Shown: positions 8,955-18,643, counted from the first letter of the stretch. The stretch: DNA of 64,000 bases from Io17-Chloro-G2 sp965226915 (GCA_965226915.1 CBDDEJ010000009.1:248001-312000); one strand, 5' to 3'. The notes: a model not told the origin generated them from the sequence alone. A program made the numbers and translations.

Positions 8955-9338
8955 TTACTGCTGATCCCTGGGTTCATACTTGCACTCTAGAGAAAACTGG
9001 CCTTCCCTGTCGCTCATATTTGTCAACTTGCATTTGACCGTCTCTGCCGCCTGAACATTCAAAAACACTTCTTCAGATTTCTGGCCGCTGTCACTCGTTG
9101 TTCCGGAAAGGTATATCCAATCGTTCCCTTCCAATCTAAAGAATTCCAACTTCTTGCGGGCAAATCGACTGCCAGGCCCAGAAGGTTTCTGTAACCTTTT
9201 CTCCAATATCTCAGGAAGAGAAGTTGTAACCAATATCTTTCCTGGGCCGGTGGCTTGGACCACCTGCTCCAGATGGTCGCTCATAAGGTCAGCGGCGCCA
9301 GGATCTGGAAACGGCAGCAAATATCCACTAATACTCAT
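8955..9338 (-). CDS. Hypothetical protein, 127 aa
   Basis: Soluble protein, no signal peptide and no transmembrane helix. It begins MSISGYLLPFPDPGAADLM and has a central KILVTTSLPEILEKRL segment; the C-terminal half is beta-rich (DWIYLSGTTSD). It lies 31 bp downstream of the molybdopterin hydroxylase on the same strand and may be cotranscribed, so a role linked to that enzyme is possible but unproven. No known family recognised. Confidence 0.6.
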   Translation of the reverse strand: MSISGYLLPFPDPGAADLMSDHLEQVVQATGPGKILVTTSLPEILEKRLQKPSGPGSRFARKKLEFFRLEGNDWIYLSGTTSDSGQKSEEVFLNVQAAETVKCKLTNMSDREGQFSLECKYEPRDQQ

Positions 9339-9369
9339 CTTGGACCAGCCATCCGAAATAGTGGCCAGG

Positions 9370-11604
9370 TCACCTTTTATTTAACGCGGCAAACACTTTT
9401 TCCGACGTGATGGGCAGGTCTAGAATCCGAACGCCCACGGCGTCGAATACGGCGTTGGCGATGGCCGGCGCCACCGGTGGGAGGGGTTGCTCTCCGATAG
9501 TTTTTGCCCCAAAGGGACCATTGCCCCCAGGGGAATCTACTAGAACCGTCACCAGTTCAGGTATGTCCTGGATATTGGGTGTTTTTACATCGCCCATGCT
9601 GAGAGTCGAGATACGTCCTTCTTCGGATAACAATTCCTCCATTAGGGCAAACCCCACCCCTTGAATCACTGCCCCGTCGATCTGTCCCTGGTGAGTCATA
9701 GGGTTGTGAATGGTGCCTACATCGTGAGCCGTGACGAATTTTTGTAGCTTAACTGCTCCGGTTTCCGGGTCTACCTCAACCTCGGCCACCTGGGCGCAGA
9801 AGCAGGTCACGTCCGGCTCCTTGGAATCCGTGGTTTTGGAAAATGAGATGTGCTGCCCGGTAGCGGCAACGACCTTGGAGGCCAACTCCTGTATCGATAC
9901 GCCACGTTCCGAGTCTCCATCAACAAAAACCCGGCCTCCCCGAAACACGATTCGTTCTTCAGGCCAACCGTAGAACTCGGCAGCCATCAGAGTAAGGTGG
10001 CGCCGGACTCCTTCGGCGGCTCCTAGGGCAGCGCCGGTGCCGCCCACGCTGCTGCCGCTACCCGACCCGCTGTCGGTGGGTCCACCGTCGGTGTCCATCT
10101 GAACCGCCTTCACATCTTCCACCGGAATCCCTAAGTCCTCCGCCACCACTTGCCGGCCAACTGTATGAATGCCCGTGCCCGTTTCCGGCACTAATGTGTG
10201 GTAGGTTACTTGGGCATTCTCATCCATCGTCACCTTTGCTGAATAGACGCTCTGGCCTTGAGGGCGTTGCCCCAACGACATGCCTCGGCCAACATATGGC
10301 CCTGACTTTGGGGAACCCCAATCGGCGGCCTCGGCAACCGCCTTCAAAGTCTCCTCTCCTCGCACGTGGTTGTAATGGGCTCCGGTGGCACACATCTGTC
10401 CATCACGAACCACATTCTTGAGCCGCAATTCGTACGGATCTATTCCCATCTCCCGGGCAATCATGTCAGTGTGAGATTCCACTGCAAACGCCACTTGTGG
10501 CTGTCCGGGCGCCCGGTAGGAACCGCAGGGCACGTTGTTGGTGTAGATCATAAAGCTGTCGATCAGAAAATTAGGTATGTGGTACTGCCCGCCGGCGGCA
10601 TCACGGCTGCCTGCCAGACCAGGGCGGCCTCTGAAGCCACAGTAAGCCCCCCCGTTATACACGACCCGGCTTTCCCGAGCGATGAATCGCCCGTCGTTCT
10701 TTACCCCGGTCTTGATGGTGATCACGGATGGATGCCTTGGGTTTCCGGCCGCCAGTTCTTCAATATAACTCATGACCATTTTGACGGGCCTTCCGCTACT
10801 CCGGGACAGGAAATAGGCCAATGGCACGTTCATCGCCGGGGACTTCCCACCAAAGTCGCCACCGATACCGCATGGATTGACTAAAATCTGGGCCTCGGAT
10901 AATCCCAGCGCGTCAGCCAACTGTCTCCTCAATGTGAAGGGAACTTTATTGTTCGCCCAGACTTGGACGCGCCCGGAATCGTCGATGTCCACGACGCAGG
11001 CATAAGGCTCCATGTAACCTTGGTGTACCCAGGTGGTGGTAAAGGTATGTTCGAAGATCTGGTCCGAGTCATTGAATCCCTGTTCCACGTCCCCATTGGA
11101 CCATACCGAGTGGTTTAATATATTGCCTTGGGGCTGGACCGGACCCGAGGAACTCTCAAAAGTCGGCGAGCCCGAGTGGACTAGAGGCGCTCCGGGATCC
11201 ATGGCTTCGACAGGGTCATATACAGCGGGTAAGGGCTCATACTCCACGTCGATCATCAGGAGGGCTTCTTCTGCTAGGTCGGGGTCATCGGCTGCCACAG
11301 CTGCTACCTTCTCTCCCACGAATCGAACCTCGTCCTCGGCCAGCAACGGTACGTCCCGCACACTCCTTCCTATTCGCATGCCGAGGGTTTCTTGACCGGT
11401 GATAACGGCGTGAACTCCCGGCATGGCCAGTGCCTTCGATGCGTCAATCCGGACTATTTTGGCGTGAGGATAGGGGCTTCTCAACACCTTGCCCCAGATC
11501 ATCCCGGGCAAAGTAACGTCAGCGGAGTATTGAAAATTGCCCGACACTTTATCGGGACCTTCTTGTCTGGTGACCGATTTCCCCACGACTTCATATGTCG
11601 TCAT
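9370..11604 (-). CDS. Xanthine dehydrogenase-family molybdopterin-binding subunit (CoxL-like)
   Basis: 744 aa, full length for the family. The N-terminal domain (KVSGNFQYSADVTLPGMIWGKVLRSP) is followed by the molybdopterin domains with GGDFGGKS, GSYRAPGQPQVAFAVE and the C-terminal GAKTIGE, where E705 is the catalytic glutamate of the family. The active-site loop is SYRAPG rather than the AYxCSFR of true CO dehydrogenase, so it is a type II/unknown-substrate hydroxylase. GAGGAAC sits 8 bases before the ATG. No FAD or 2Fe-2S subunit gene is next to it, so partners must be elsewhere or the enzyme is orphaned. Confidence 0.9.
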   Translation of the reverse strand: MTTYEVVGKSVTRQEGPDKVSGNFQYSADVTLPGMIWGKVLRSPYPHAKIVRIDASKALAMPGVHAVITGQETLGMRIGRSVRDVPLLAEDEVRFVGEKVAAVAADDPDLAEEALLMIDVEYEPLPAVYDPVEAMDPGAPLVHSGSPTFESSSGPVQPQGNILNHSVWSNGDVEQGFNDSDQIFEHTFTTTWVHQGYMEPYACVVDIDDSGRVQVWANNKVPFTLRRQLADALGLSEAQILVNPCGIGGDFGGKSPAMNVPLAYFLSRSSGRPVKMVMSYIEELAAGNPRHPSVITIKTGVKNDGRFIARESRVVYNGGAYCGFRGRPGLAGSRDAAGGQYHIPNFLIDSFMIYTNNVPCGSYRAPGQPQVAFAVESHTDMIAREMGIDPYELRLKNVVRDGQMCATGAHYNHVRGEETLKAVAEAADWGSPKSGPYVGRGMSLGQRPQGQSVYSAKVTMDENAQVTYHTLVPETGTGIHTVGRQVVAEDLGIPVEDVKAVQMDTDGGPTDSGSGSGSSVGGTGAALGAAEGVRRHLTLMAAEFYGWPEERIVFRGGRVFVDGDSERGVSIQELASKVVAATGQHISFSKTTDSKEPDVTCFCAQVAEVEVDPETGAVKLQKFVTAHDVGTIHNPMTHQGQIDGAVIQGVGFALMEELLSEEGRISTLSMGDVKTPNIQDIPELVTVLVDSPGGNGPFGAKTIGEQPLPPVAPAIANAVFDAVGVRILDLPITSEKVFAALNKR

Positions 11605-12113
11605 TTTGCAAGTTCCTCGCCATTGAGATTTGCCCCAGTATAGCAGTAGAACATTTCGTTTATAAACTCAATGGAAAATAAACCTCCCTGGAAGATGTTT
11701 GCCGCGCGGCGTCGTTCGGTGAGTATCATTGCTGTTGTCGAAAAATGGGTTCCCGATGTTGGGTAGCTGGCTGCCTACGCCGAACTGGACCCATTAGGAG
11801 GTAAGCCGTGGTTGAGAAGAAGGGCACCGCGTTGTTGATGGTCTTTGTGGACGTCGATTCCGAGCACGGCGCGGACTTTAACGCCCGGTAAGAGGGTTGG
11901 CGAATGAGTCTTTGGCAAGATAATGGCCCGATTCATTCTGATATCAATTTCGTTGACCTCTGGTCTTTCAGGTGATTATTTGCTCGGCAAGGATTGTGCA
12001 GATAAACGCCGTAGGTGGAAGGGCAATTCCAGGTTTTGCCCGATATCCAACCCGGTGGTCTTATCTCAATGGTGGGTAGGCCAGCGGCAAGCCAACACTT
12101 CGCCGGCGGTTTA
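11605..12113. other. Gene-poor stretch with two gene starts cut short
   Basis: A strong ribosome site (AGGAGG, 11797-11802) precedes GTG 11808 and a 27-aa frame VEKKGTALLMVFVDVDSEHG ending at 11891. This looks like the first part of a small conserved ligand-binding protein, truncated. A second short frame at 11904 (MSLWQDNGPIHSDINFV) also ends quickly. Otherwise nothing was recognised. Confidence 0.4.
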
Positions 12114-12989
12114 TTACATTGCTTGAACCTCTCTGCGAGTGATCACAATGCCCATTACCATGTGCCAGACTACGGTTAACAGGAACGCGATGGCTAATGG
12201 TAAATCGAGGTCCGAACTCGACCCTGATACCCCGATGACAACCCCGATTACCGTCCAAATAGTCCCCGCCACAACAATCACCCATCCGAGCCACTTCGGG
12301 TAGACCGCGCTAAGGGCTATCCCGGCTCCAAGTAGCGCAAGAGCCACCCCATAGAAAATGTCAGTCATACTCCTCAAGCCGTCTAGCATGCCTTCCAGGG
12401 CGGAAAACGTGACGAATATCGTGGCTTTGTCGGCTCCCGTCGCCCCCTCCCAATGCTCCACTACCATCGCGAGACCTACTCCATCTATTGCCAGGAATAC
12501 TGACCTAAGTGTGGTCGCAATGATCAATCCGTACATGCCTAGAGGTCTGGCCGGAAAGCCATTGGCCGGGTTTCGCGCTACGCCAGACAGACGTATTATA
12601 GTCTTATGTGGCATGATAGTATCTGTAATACGGTTCAAGAACCCACTGTTACATCGATAATCGTCGCTAAGAAAATGACGACTTGGGGAGAATCGGGGTT
12701 TCCGTCCGAGTTTCTAGGCGCACCCACGCTGCGGCTGCTCCAATGGTAATGGAACGGTACACACCGACCATGCCCATCATGAATACCCAAAAACCCACTG
12801 CAATGAGAATATGATCAATCTTCCGGCTTGGTTGGGCGGATTCTCTTCCATAAAAAAATGGAAGTCGTTCTGAGTTCAAGTTCTCTCGCGTTGAACGATC
12901 CGAAGTTGCTGTCGGCAATGTTTTGAATTGTGTAGCTTAAATCCTCCAGATCCTCACCCGGATGCAACAATCCGAAGACGACTAGAAGG
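12114..12989 (-). pseudogene. Polytopic membrane protein split by MITE A
   Basis: Removing 12539-12713 and keeping one CTAG joins GAAAAWVRL to GMYGLIIATTLRSVFLAID in frame. The restored protein has about six helices and ends VITRREVQAM. A second lesion, a one-base frameshift near 12840, separates the N-terminal part (FGLLHPGEDLEDLSYTIQN) from the rest, and the first ~20 residues are lost at 12989. A 67-bp piece of the same gene start is repeated at 48963-49029. Function unknown. Confidence 0.7.
12539..12717 (-). mobile_element. MITE A copy 4
   Basis: 179 bp, reverse orientation, CTAG-bounded, inside the membrane-protein gene. No MITE B is attached. Confidence 0.9.
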
Positions 12990-14132
12990 CAGAATCCACC
13001 GCTGCGCCAATCTGGAGGCCAGCCTAGTCCTTGCCGGCTCAGCCACAGCTGCGGCTGCCTGTACCGGGGCTCGCAGAAACGGCTCGTCAAGGTGGTAGGC
13101 GGTAACTCCAATGCCGATAGCCGTGACCAGGGCCGGCACCAGAGAGAAGTCGTCCGGCACAAGGCTACCGAGGAGAAAGCCGAAACAAAACCCTCCGACA
13201 AAGGCCGGCGAGCGAAAAACATGGCCTTGTCTGAGATCATGCAAGACCCGGCGTGGCCAGTCCGGCCCGAAGAATATAAGAGTGGAGGCGATCATGAGCC
13301 ACGGAAAGATGCCAATGTTGAACAGTCTCGAGTTCATCAAGTGAAAGCTAAGGAGCAACATGAAACCGAAGACCCGGGTGCGGCGGTTGAGCATGTAAAA
13401 GACGAACAGCAGGTCAATCAGCAATCCGCCATAGACCAAGAGCCATACAACAGGCTCGTCGGTGAAGAATTGCCCCAGGAAGGGAAAGTCGGTGCGGTTA
13501 GCCAGCCAGGCCCGTAGCGGTTCTCCTCGCAGCCAGTCGGCGTTGAGCTTGGCAATACCGCCAAAGAACATGGGAACAGCAACCTGGAAGCGGAGCAGCC
13601 AGACTGACCAGGCCGGTACTACCCTGGAACGCAGGCCGGGGTTCAGCAATGCATCAAGGGAGAAGTGCCGGTTGGCTGGCATGAAAATCATGACGAAAGC
13701 AATGAGACAGACCAGGTAATAGTGGTTGAGGTAGCGGGCCTGCTCCAGCAGGAAGACGTAGGTGAACATCAGGAAGAAAGCTGTGGCGCTCACTCGGTAG
13801 AACAGGCCCAGGACGATGCAAGCTGCGAAGACGGCCATCAGCCCGAAATGGATAAACATGCCATCGCCGGGCCAGGGCTGGACGAAGTCGAATGGCCAGT
13901 AAGTGAAGTAGAATTCCTTGCCGGTGAAGTAACGCCCTATCCAACCGTGGTCGTAGTAACGCCACGTCTCCCAGAGCATGATGGAGCCAAAGGCGATCCG
14001 GAAGAAAACCAGGGAGGCGATATCAACCGGTTCGAAGAGCCGCTGGGACAACGCAGTTCGGGCTGCCGCCAACGCATCCCGGGAGGCGTTTGTTATCGTA
14101 TCGACAGGGCGAGACTCCAAAACATTGCTCAC
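12954..14132 (-). CDS. HTTM-domain membrane protein, probably 3'-truncated
   Basis: 392 aa with about eight hydrophobic helices. The N-terminal part (ASLVFFRIAFGSIMLWETW) and the PANRHFSLDALLNP and VPMFFGGIAKLNADWLRGEP segments are typical of the HTTM domain, the membrane part of vitamin K-dependent gamma-carboxylase relatives. The final ~13 residues are encoded by sequence belonging to the neighbouring broken membrane gene, so the true C-terminus was lost at about 12990. The DCC-family gene upstream is the usual neighbour or fusion partner of HTTM proteins. The carboxylase substrate is unknown. Confidence 0.8.
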   Translation of the reverse strand: MSNVLESRPVDTITNASRDALAAARTALSQRLFEPVDIASLVFFRIAFGSIMLWETWRYYDHGWIGRYFTGKEFYFTYWPFDFVQPWPGDGMFIHFGLMAVFAACIVLGLFYRVSATAFFLMFTYVFLLEQARYLNHYYLVCLIAFVMIFMPANRHFSLDALLNPGLRSRVVPAWSVWLLRFQVAVPMFFGGIAKLNADWLRGEPLRAWLANRTDFPFLGQFFTDEPVVWLLVYGGLLIDLLFVFYMLNRRTRVFGFMLLLSFHLMNSRLFNIGIFPWLMIASTLIFFGPDWPRRVLHDLRQGHVFRSPAFVGGFCFGFLLGSLVPDDFSLVPALVTAIGIGVTAYHLDEPFLRAPVQAAAAVAEPARTRLASRLAQRWILPSSRLRIVASG

Positions 14133-14266
14133 AAAGCTAAGCTAGTTTGGATCCCTTGGCTGTGCAGGTCGCCAATCGTACCACCCCGCGGGGAGCAAGA
14201 TTCGGAACTTCTTTCTGCCAGCAAGACACTCAGGGTACTTCGGATGGATGATCCGTTGACTGCTGT

Positions 14267-14722
14267 TCACCTGGGTCCAGACCCTTGCGGCGCCGGCCGA
14301 GTTTGGGTGGTAGTATCGCGGCAGCGTGAGATGCGGTAACGGTTTCTGGCTATCCAGCGGTACCCTGCCGGCCCCAGCAGGTTCATCCCAGGGAACCAGA
14401 AGACCGGCGCCATGGGAACGAGCGGCCACAGTCTCAGGGTCAACATCCTGAAGCTGTAAAACCCCTCGTGAAGACCGCCCCGCCTCGTATCCAAATAGGC
14501 GGCGCGGTCTAGGTCCTCCCATGATAACCCTTGCGGTGGCTCCTCCAGGGATTGAAAGGGAATCCACTGTACCTGTCGGAAGGAGTCGATCCGGGAGAGC
14601 CCTCGTACCACCCAAGTACAGAAACTACAGTTACCATCGTAGTAAAAGATCCACTGATGGCTATGTAGCGCTTCTTTCTCGCCAGCCCGCATGCGAGTAG
14701 CTGTTCTCTTCATATGAGTCAA
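14267..14722 (-). CDS. Thiol-disulfide oxidoreductase, DCC family (DUF393)
   Basis: About 150 aa. The signature FYYDGNCSFCTWVV holds the D-x-x-C-x-x-C redox motif that names the family, followed by VQWIPFQSLEE and a C-terminal FRMLTLRLWPLVPM helix. The ATG at 14713 (MKRTATRMRAG) is an alternative start. It lies 134 bp upstream of the HTTM gene on the same strand; DUF393 and HTTM proteins commonly occur together, which supports a joint role in oxidative modification at the membrane (inference). Confidence 0.8.
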   Translation of the reverse strand: MTHMKRTATRMRAGEKEALHSHQWIFYYDGNCSFCTWVVRGLSRIDSFRQVQWIPFQSLEEPPQGLSWEDLDRAAYLDTRRGGLHEGFYSFRMLTLRLWPLVPMAPVFWFPGMNLLGPAGYRWIARNRYRISRCRDTTTQTRPAPQGSGPR

Positions 14723-14801
14723 TTATAACCAATCTTTGGCTTAAGAAAGAGCCAGCCCCGAAAATTTCAAACGCGTGAATGGAAAAGTACTCGACCCCAT
14801 C

Positions 14802-14906
14802 TCAGTCCGCTGGCGCTTTAACCTGGTCGATGGCGTGTTTGACGTCGCTCAGCGAGACGGTGCTAAATGGCATCAAGAAGATCAGGTAGCCCCTTGGTTT
14901 GTTCAT
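14802..14906 (-). pseudogene. 34-codon C-terminal remnant beside the tandem repeat
   Basis: Reading MNKPRGYLIFLMPFSTVSL to a stop at 14802 looks coding, but the frame upstream closes at a stop inside the repeat and MITE region. It is probably the tail of a gene disrupted there. Family unknown. Confidence 0.3.
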
Positions 14907-14930
14907 CAGTTCGAGAGTCGATGTCACTCG

Positions 14931-15109
14931 CTAGAAACTCGGACGGAAACCCCGATTCTCCCCAAGTCGTCGTTTTCTTAGCGACGATTGTCGATGTAAG
15001 AGTGGGTTCTTGAACCGTATTACAGATACTATCATGCCATATAAGACTATAATACGTCTGTCTGGCGTAGCGCGAAACCCGGCCAATGGCTTTCCGGCCA
15101 GACCTCTAG
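14931..15109 (+). mobile_element. MITE A copy 5
   Basis: 179 bp. It is inserted in a diverged outer unit of the 15-bp tandem repeat: the left flank GATGTCACTCG-CTAG matches the repeat unit GTTGTCACTCGTTAG. Its right CTAG is shared with MITE B copy 3. Confidence 0.9.
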
Positions 15110-15258
15110 TACTACAACGACGTGTTATCCTACAAGGTAACTCGTGGGCGGATTTTGAAGCTGGCAACGAACGAGTGCGAGTCTCCCATGATGAACGGTC
15201 CGTAGCTGAAGAAGAAGACCTGAGCGTGTTTTCTCATAACGCGTCGTTGTAGTACTAG
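15106..15258 (-). mobile_element. MITE B copy 3 (inverted)
   Basis: 153 bp with the interior in the same orientation as copy 2 and the ACGTGTTATCC variant end. It sits between MITE A copy 5 and the tandem repeat. Confidence 0.88.
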
Positions 15259-15890
15259 GTTGTCACTCGTTAGGTTGTCACTCGTTAGGTTGTCACTCGT
15301 TAGGTTGTCACTCGTTAGGTTGTCACTCGTTAGGTTGTCACTCGTTAGGTTGTCACTCGTTAGGTTGTCACTCGTTAGGTTGTCACTCGTTAGGTTGTCA
15401 CTCGTTAGGTTGTCACTCGTTAGGTTGTCACTCGTTAGGTTGTCACTCGTTAGGTTGTCACTCGTTAGGTTGTCACTCGTTAGGTTGTCACTCGTTAGGT
15501 TGTCACTCGTTAGGTTGTCACTCGTTAGGTTGTCACTCGTTAGGTTGTCACTCGTTAGGTTGTCTCGTTAGGTTGTCACTCGTTAGGTTGTCACTCGTTA
15601 GGTTGTCACTCGTTAGGTTGTCACTCGTTAGGTTGTCACTCGTTAGGTTGTCACTCGTTAGGTTGTCACTCGTTAGGTTGTCACTCGTTAGGTTGTCACT
15701 CGTTAGGTTGTCACTCGTTAGGTTGTCACTCGTTAGGTTGTCACTCGTTAGGTTGTCACTCGTTAGGTTGTCACTCGTTAGGTTGTCACTCGTTAGGTTG
15801 TCACTCGTTAGGTTGTCACTCGTTAGGTTGTCACTCGTTAGGTTGTCACTCGTTAGGTTGTCACTCGTTAGGTTGTCGTTAGGTTGTCAG
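15259..15890. repeat. 15-bp tandem repeat, about 42 units
   Basis: The unit is GTTGTCACTCGTTAG. There are 40 identical 15-bp units plus one 13-bp unit (15559-15571) and one 11-bp unit (15872-15882), with a partial unit at the end. Being a multiple of three, it reads open in some frames (SLVRL repeats on the plus strand) but has no start signal and is not taken as a gene. The near-perfect identity implies recent expansion. Confidence 0.97.
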
Positions 15891-16108
15891 TAGGGATATC
15901 GCCTTCTCTCGGCGTGCTCGTTTCGCTGGAGCAGGCTATCGGCATAGTACGGCAGCTCCAGGCCAGTTCAGGGCGGTAGCCCGCCTTACGGCAAAAGGTC
16001 AGAGCGCCATATGGACCTCCCCGCCAGACATTGGCTTCCGACGTAACAACCCGGCATAATAGGCTTCGAGCATGCCACCGGTTAGGCAGCCGCCAAAGGA
16101 GGGGAAAT

Positions 16109-16888
16109 ATGGTATTGAACATTTCGACGGCTACGGGTGCCATGACTGGAGAGCGGCACATTGCCAGTTTGAAAGATGGAGGAGAGGTGTGGCTGGATGG
16201 GGAGAGGGTCGCTGACGTCACCACCCATGCGGCCTTCGCTGGGATGGTTAGCGAGCTGGCAAGAATTTATGACCTTCAGCACAGTTCCCAGTACCAGGAT
16301 CTGATGACCTTCATCTCTCCAGAAACCGGTAACCGCTGTAGCATTTCCTGGCAGCTCCCCCGTTCCAAAGAGGATTTAAGAAGGAAGCGCCGAAATAGCG
16401 AGATTTGGAACCGCCAATCGTGGGGCCAGTTGGGGCGTAGTCCGGATATTCTGGCACCATTTATCATCACCCTATACAACATGAAGAATGCCCTTAGCTC
16501 CATCAAGAACGCCAACTGCGATTTCAGAGAAAACGTGGTCAACTACCACCGCTACTGCATGGAAAACGACCTGTTCTTGACCCATGCACTTGGCGACCCT
16601 CAAGTAGACCGTAGCCAGCAGCCCCAGAACGAGGCGCGGCAGACGCAGGAGGAGGAAATCGCCCTGCATGTCGTCGAAGAAACGTCGGAAGGCGTGGTGG
16701 TTCATGGAGCTCGGCTGTTCCGGTTGGCTCACGACCTGAGCGTGTCCTCTTTCGGCATGCGGCAGGAAATTTACGAATACTGGCACGGTGGCGACCCCAA
16801 TCGGAATCGAATCAACTTGCTGGGCAGTTACGACCAGACCGAATGGATCGACCAGATTAAGGTCCTGGTGTCCCGGCCCCTGCCCTAG
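16109..16888 (+). pseudogene. HpaB-family flavin-dependent monooxygenase with internal deletion
   Basis: AAAGGAGGGGAAAT precedes ATG 16109. Residues 1-205 match the N-terminal domain of 4-hydroxyphenylacetate 3-hydroxylase relatives (MTGERHIASLKDGGEVWLDG, LGRSPDILAPF, ENVVNYHRYCMENDLFLTHA, EETSEGVVVHGAR). The reading then jumps to the family C-terminus (FGMRQEIYEYWHGGDPNRNR to SRPLP). Normal length is near 490 aa; here it is 259, so about 220 residues of the FAD-binding middle are missing without loss of frame. The product could be made but should not be catalytic. Confidence 0.8.
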
Positions 16889-17092
16889 TAGGAGTTTCCT
16901 TAATTCGCCTTCTTTTAAGTAGAACTGGAGGGCAAGTTTCCGTGACTCCTTTTGGGAAAACGCTACCCTCTTTAGTGTTGGTCAAAGGGTAACCAGGCAC
17001 TGATTCAGATACTGGCGTCTACTTGCTTGTCCGGCACCTCCGATGGTTGACTATGTGCTGGAGATCTGAACACGGTAAGTTGAGGAGGTGTC

Positions 17093-18643
17093 ATGACTTC
17101 CACACTAGTACGGGGGAAATACGTTATCTGCAAGATCACAGGTCCATCTTCTGCAGAAGTGATCTACGACGGCGCGATACTCCAGCAGGAAGGTGAAATT
17201 GTAGAGGTTGGGAATTACGAGGAACTACGGTCGAGGAATCCTAATGTGGACGTTGTCGGTTCCAGCCGTTATGTGGTAATGCCTGGCCTAGTCAACGACC
17301 ATTTTCATGTTGGTCTTACTCCTTTCCAGCTAGGGGCGCCTGACCTGCCCTTGGAGATGTGGAGCCTGGCCAGAATAGGGGCCAGGTACGTGGACCCCTA
17401 CATGGACCAGCTGTACGGAGCGGTCCAGATGATTGAATCGGGTACCACTACGGTGCAGGCAATCCATTCTCCGGGGCGAGGATACCGGCCCGTCGACCTG
17501 GAGGTAGCCGACAAAGTGGTAAAAGCTTACCAGGATTCAGGGATGCGGGTCTCCTATGCGCCATCTATCGCAGATCAGAACTCAATGGTGGCCGGAGCCC
17601 GAGGTGGGGAGGAAGAGTTCGCAAATCAGCTACCAGGTGACTTGGCCGAGCAATATAAATCCTTCATGGGGCGAAGTTATCTGCCGGTAGACGAGGTAAT
17701 GCCGGCACTTGAGGAAATCTGCGCCAAATACGGTAACAACCGTTATGAGCGAGTCCGGGTGACCATGGCTCCCAGCAATGTCCACCGCTGCTCCGATGCC
17801 ATGTTGGTGGCCCTAAAGGAGATGGCTACTAGATACAGCACCGGCATCCACATACATTTACAAGAAACGGTGTACCAGAAGCTGTACGGGCTTCAAGCCT
17901 GGCAAACTACCCCACTTCAGCATCTACACGAACTAGGGTTCCTGGGGCAGGAGGTTACTTGCGGACACAGCGTTTGGGCCACCGACGATGATATTGAGCT
18001 GATGTCTGCCACCGGGACCAACGTCTGCCACAATGCCAGTTCTAACTTACGTCTGCAAAGCGGTATTGCTCCCTTGGGCCGGCTCCTGGAAGCGGGAATA
18101 AGAGTGGCCATCGGAAGCGACGAGGCCGGAATCAATGATGACAAGGATTTGCTTCAGGAAATGCGCCTGGTTTTAAAGCTGCACCGAGTGCCTGGAATTG
18201 AACATATTCCTCCCACCGCGTACCAGGTGTTTCAGATGGCGACGGTAAATGGAGCTTATGCCAGCTGGTTCGGCGACCGGATAGGTACCCTGGAACCGGG
18301 GAAGCGAGCAGATATGATACTGCTGAATTTGCAGAACATGGAGGAGCCATATCTCGATCCGGAGGTCTCCGTGGTTGATGCGGTTGTCCATCGGGGCCGT
18401 AGTGTGGACGTGGATACAGTAATGGTCGATGGCGAGATAATCATGCGCGATAAACAGCTAACCAAGGTCGACAAGGAGGGTCTCTTCGCCGAGTTAAAGA
18501 AGGAGCTAGACAGACCTCTCTCCTCATCGGAAACGGAAAGAAGGGAGCTCAGCAGGCTGGTCGAGCCGCACCTGCGCCAATTCTATATTGGGACGACTCC
18601 GCAAAACACAATACCCCACACCAACTATAATGCCCGGTCTTGA
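17093..18643 (+). CDS. Amidohydrolase family protein (TRZ/ATZ-like deaminase or chlorohydrolase type)
   Basis: 516 aa, full length. Metal ligands are visible: H70 and H72 in NDHFHVG, then HIHLQE, GHSVW and the Asp of AIGSDEAG. The C-terminal beta-sandwich (GTLEPGKRADMILLN) is typical. GAGGAGGT lies 5 bases before the ATG. Family members remove amino or chloro groups from ring compounds, but the substrate cannot be told from sequence. Appears intact and is among the healthiest genes in the window. It stands after the broken HpaB gene in a catabolic stretch. Confidence 0.88.
   Translation: MTSTLVRGKYVICKITGPSSAEVIYDGAILQQEGEIVEVGNYEELRSRNPNVDVVGSSRYVVMPGLVNDHFHVGLTPFQLGAPDLPLEMWSLARIGARYVDPYMDQLYGAVQMIESGTTTVQAIHSPGRGYRPVDLEVADKVVKAYQDSGMRVSYAPSIADQNSMVAGARGGEEEFANQLPGDLAEQYKSFMGRSYLPVDEVMPALEEICAKYGNNRYERVRVTMAPSNVHRCSDAMLVALKEMATRYSTGIHIHLQETVYQKLYGLQAWQTTPLQHLHELGFLGQEVTCGHSVWATDDDIELMSATGTNVCHNASSNLRLQSGIAPLGRLLEAGIRVAIGSDEAGINDDKDLLQEMRLVLKLHRVPGIEHIPPTAYQVFQMATVNGAYASWFGDRIGTLEPGKRADMILLNLQNMEEPYLDPEVSVVDAVVHRGRSVDVDTVMVDGEIIMRDKQLTKVDKEGLFAELKKELDRPLSSSETERRELSRLVEPHLRQFYIGTTPQNTIPHTNYNARS

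Larger units (their letters stand above)
7014..8975 (-). pseudogene. Small gene upstream of the HEPN gene, split by IS701 + MITE A
   Basis: The minus-strand reading KVIIVLNPNNRPACAPEP, then DIDQDVEDAVQ, stop, VRDRDYLA, stop, VRGYVAGKAKAFFEVQA reaches the CTAG at 8680. It resumes after the IS701 element as LADPSLIDQS and stops at 7014, 54 bp before the HEPN start. A segment one frame over (VQELRRVLRALHQAADAA) precedes it. It has two internal stops, one frameshift and a double insertion. Its place suggests a partner or antitoxin of the HEPN protein; its family was not recognised. Confidence 0.5.

Noticed and set aside
9370..11604. Aerobic carbon monoxide dehydrogenase large subunit (coxL form I)
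   Set aside because: The active-site loop reads SYRAPG rather than AYxCSFR, and no CoxM or CoxS genes are adjacent.
15259..15890. Two open frames of about 105 codons reading SLVRL repeats
   Set aside because: They arise because the 15-bp repeat is a multiple of three. There is no ribosome site, and the frame is broken by a shortened unit.
15259..15890. CRISPR array
   Set aside because: Units are contiguous 15-bp repeats without spacers, and no cas genes are in the window.
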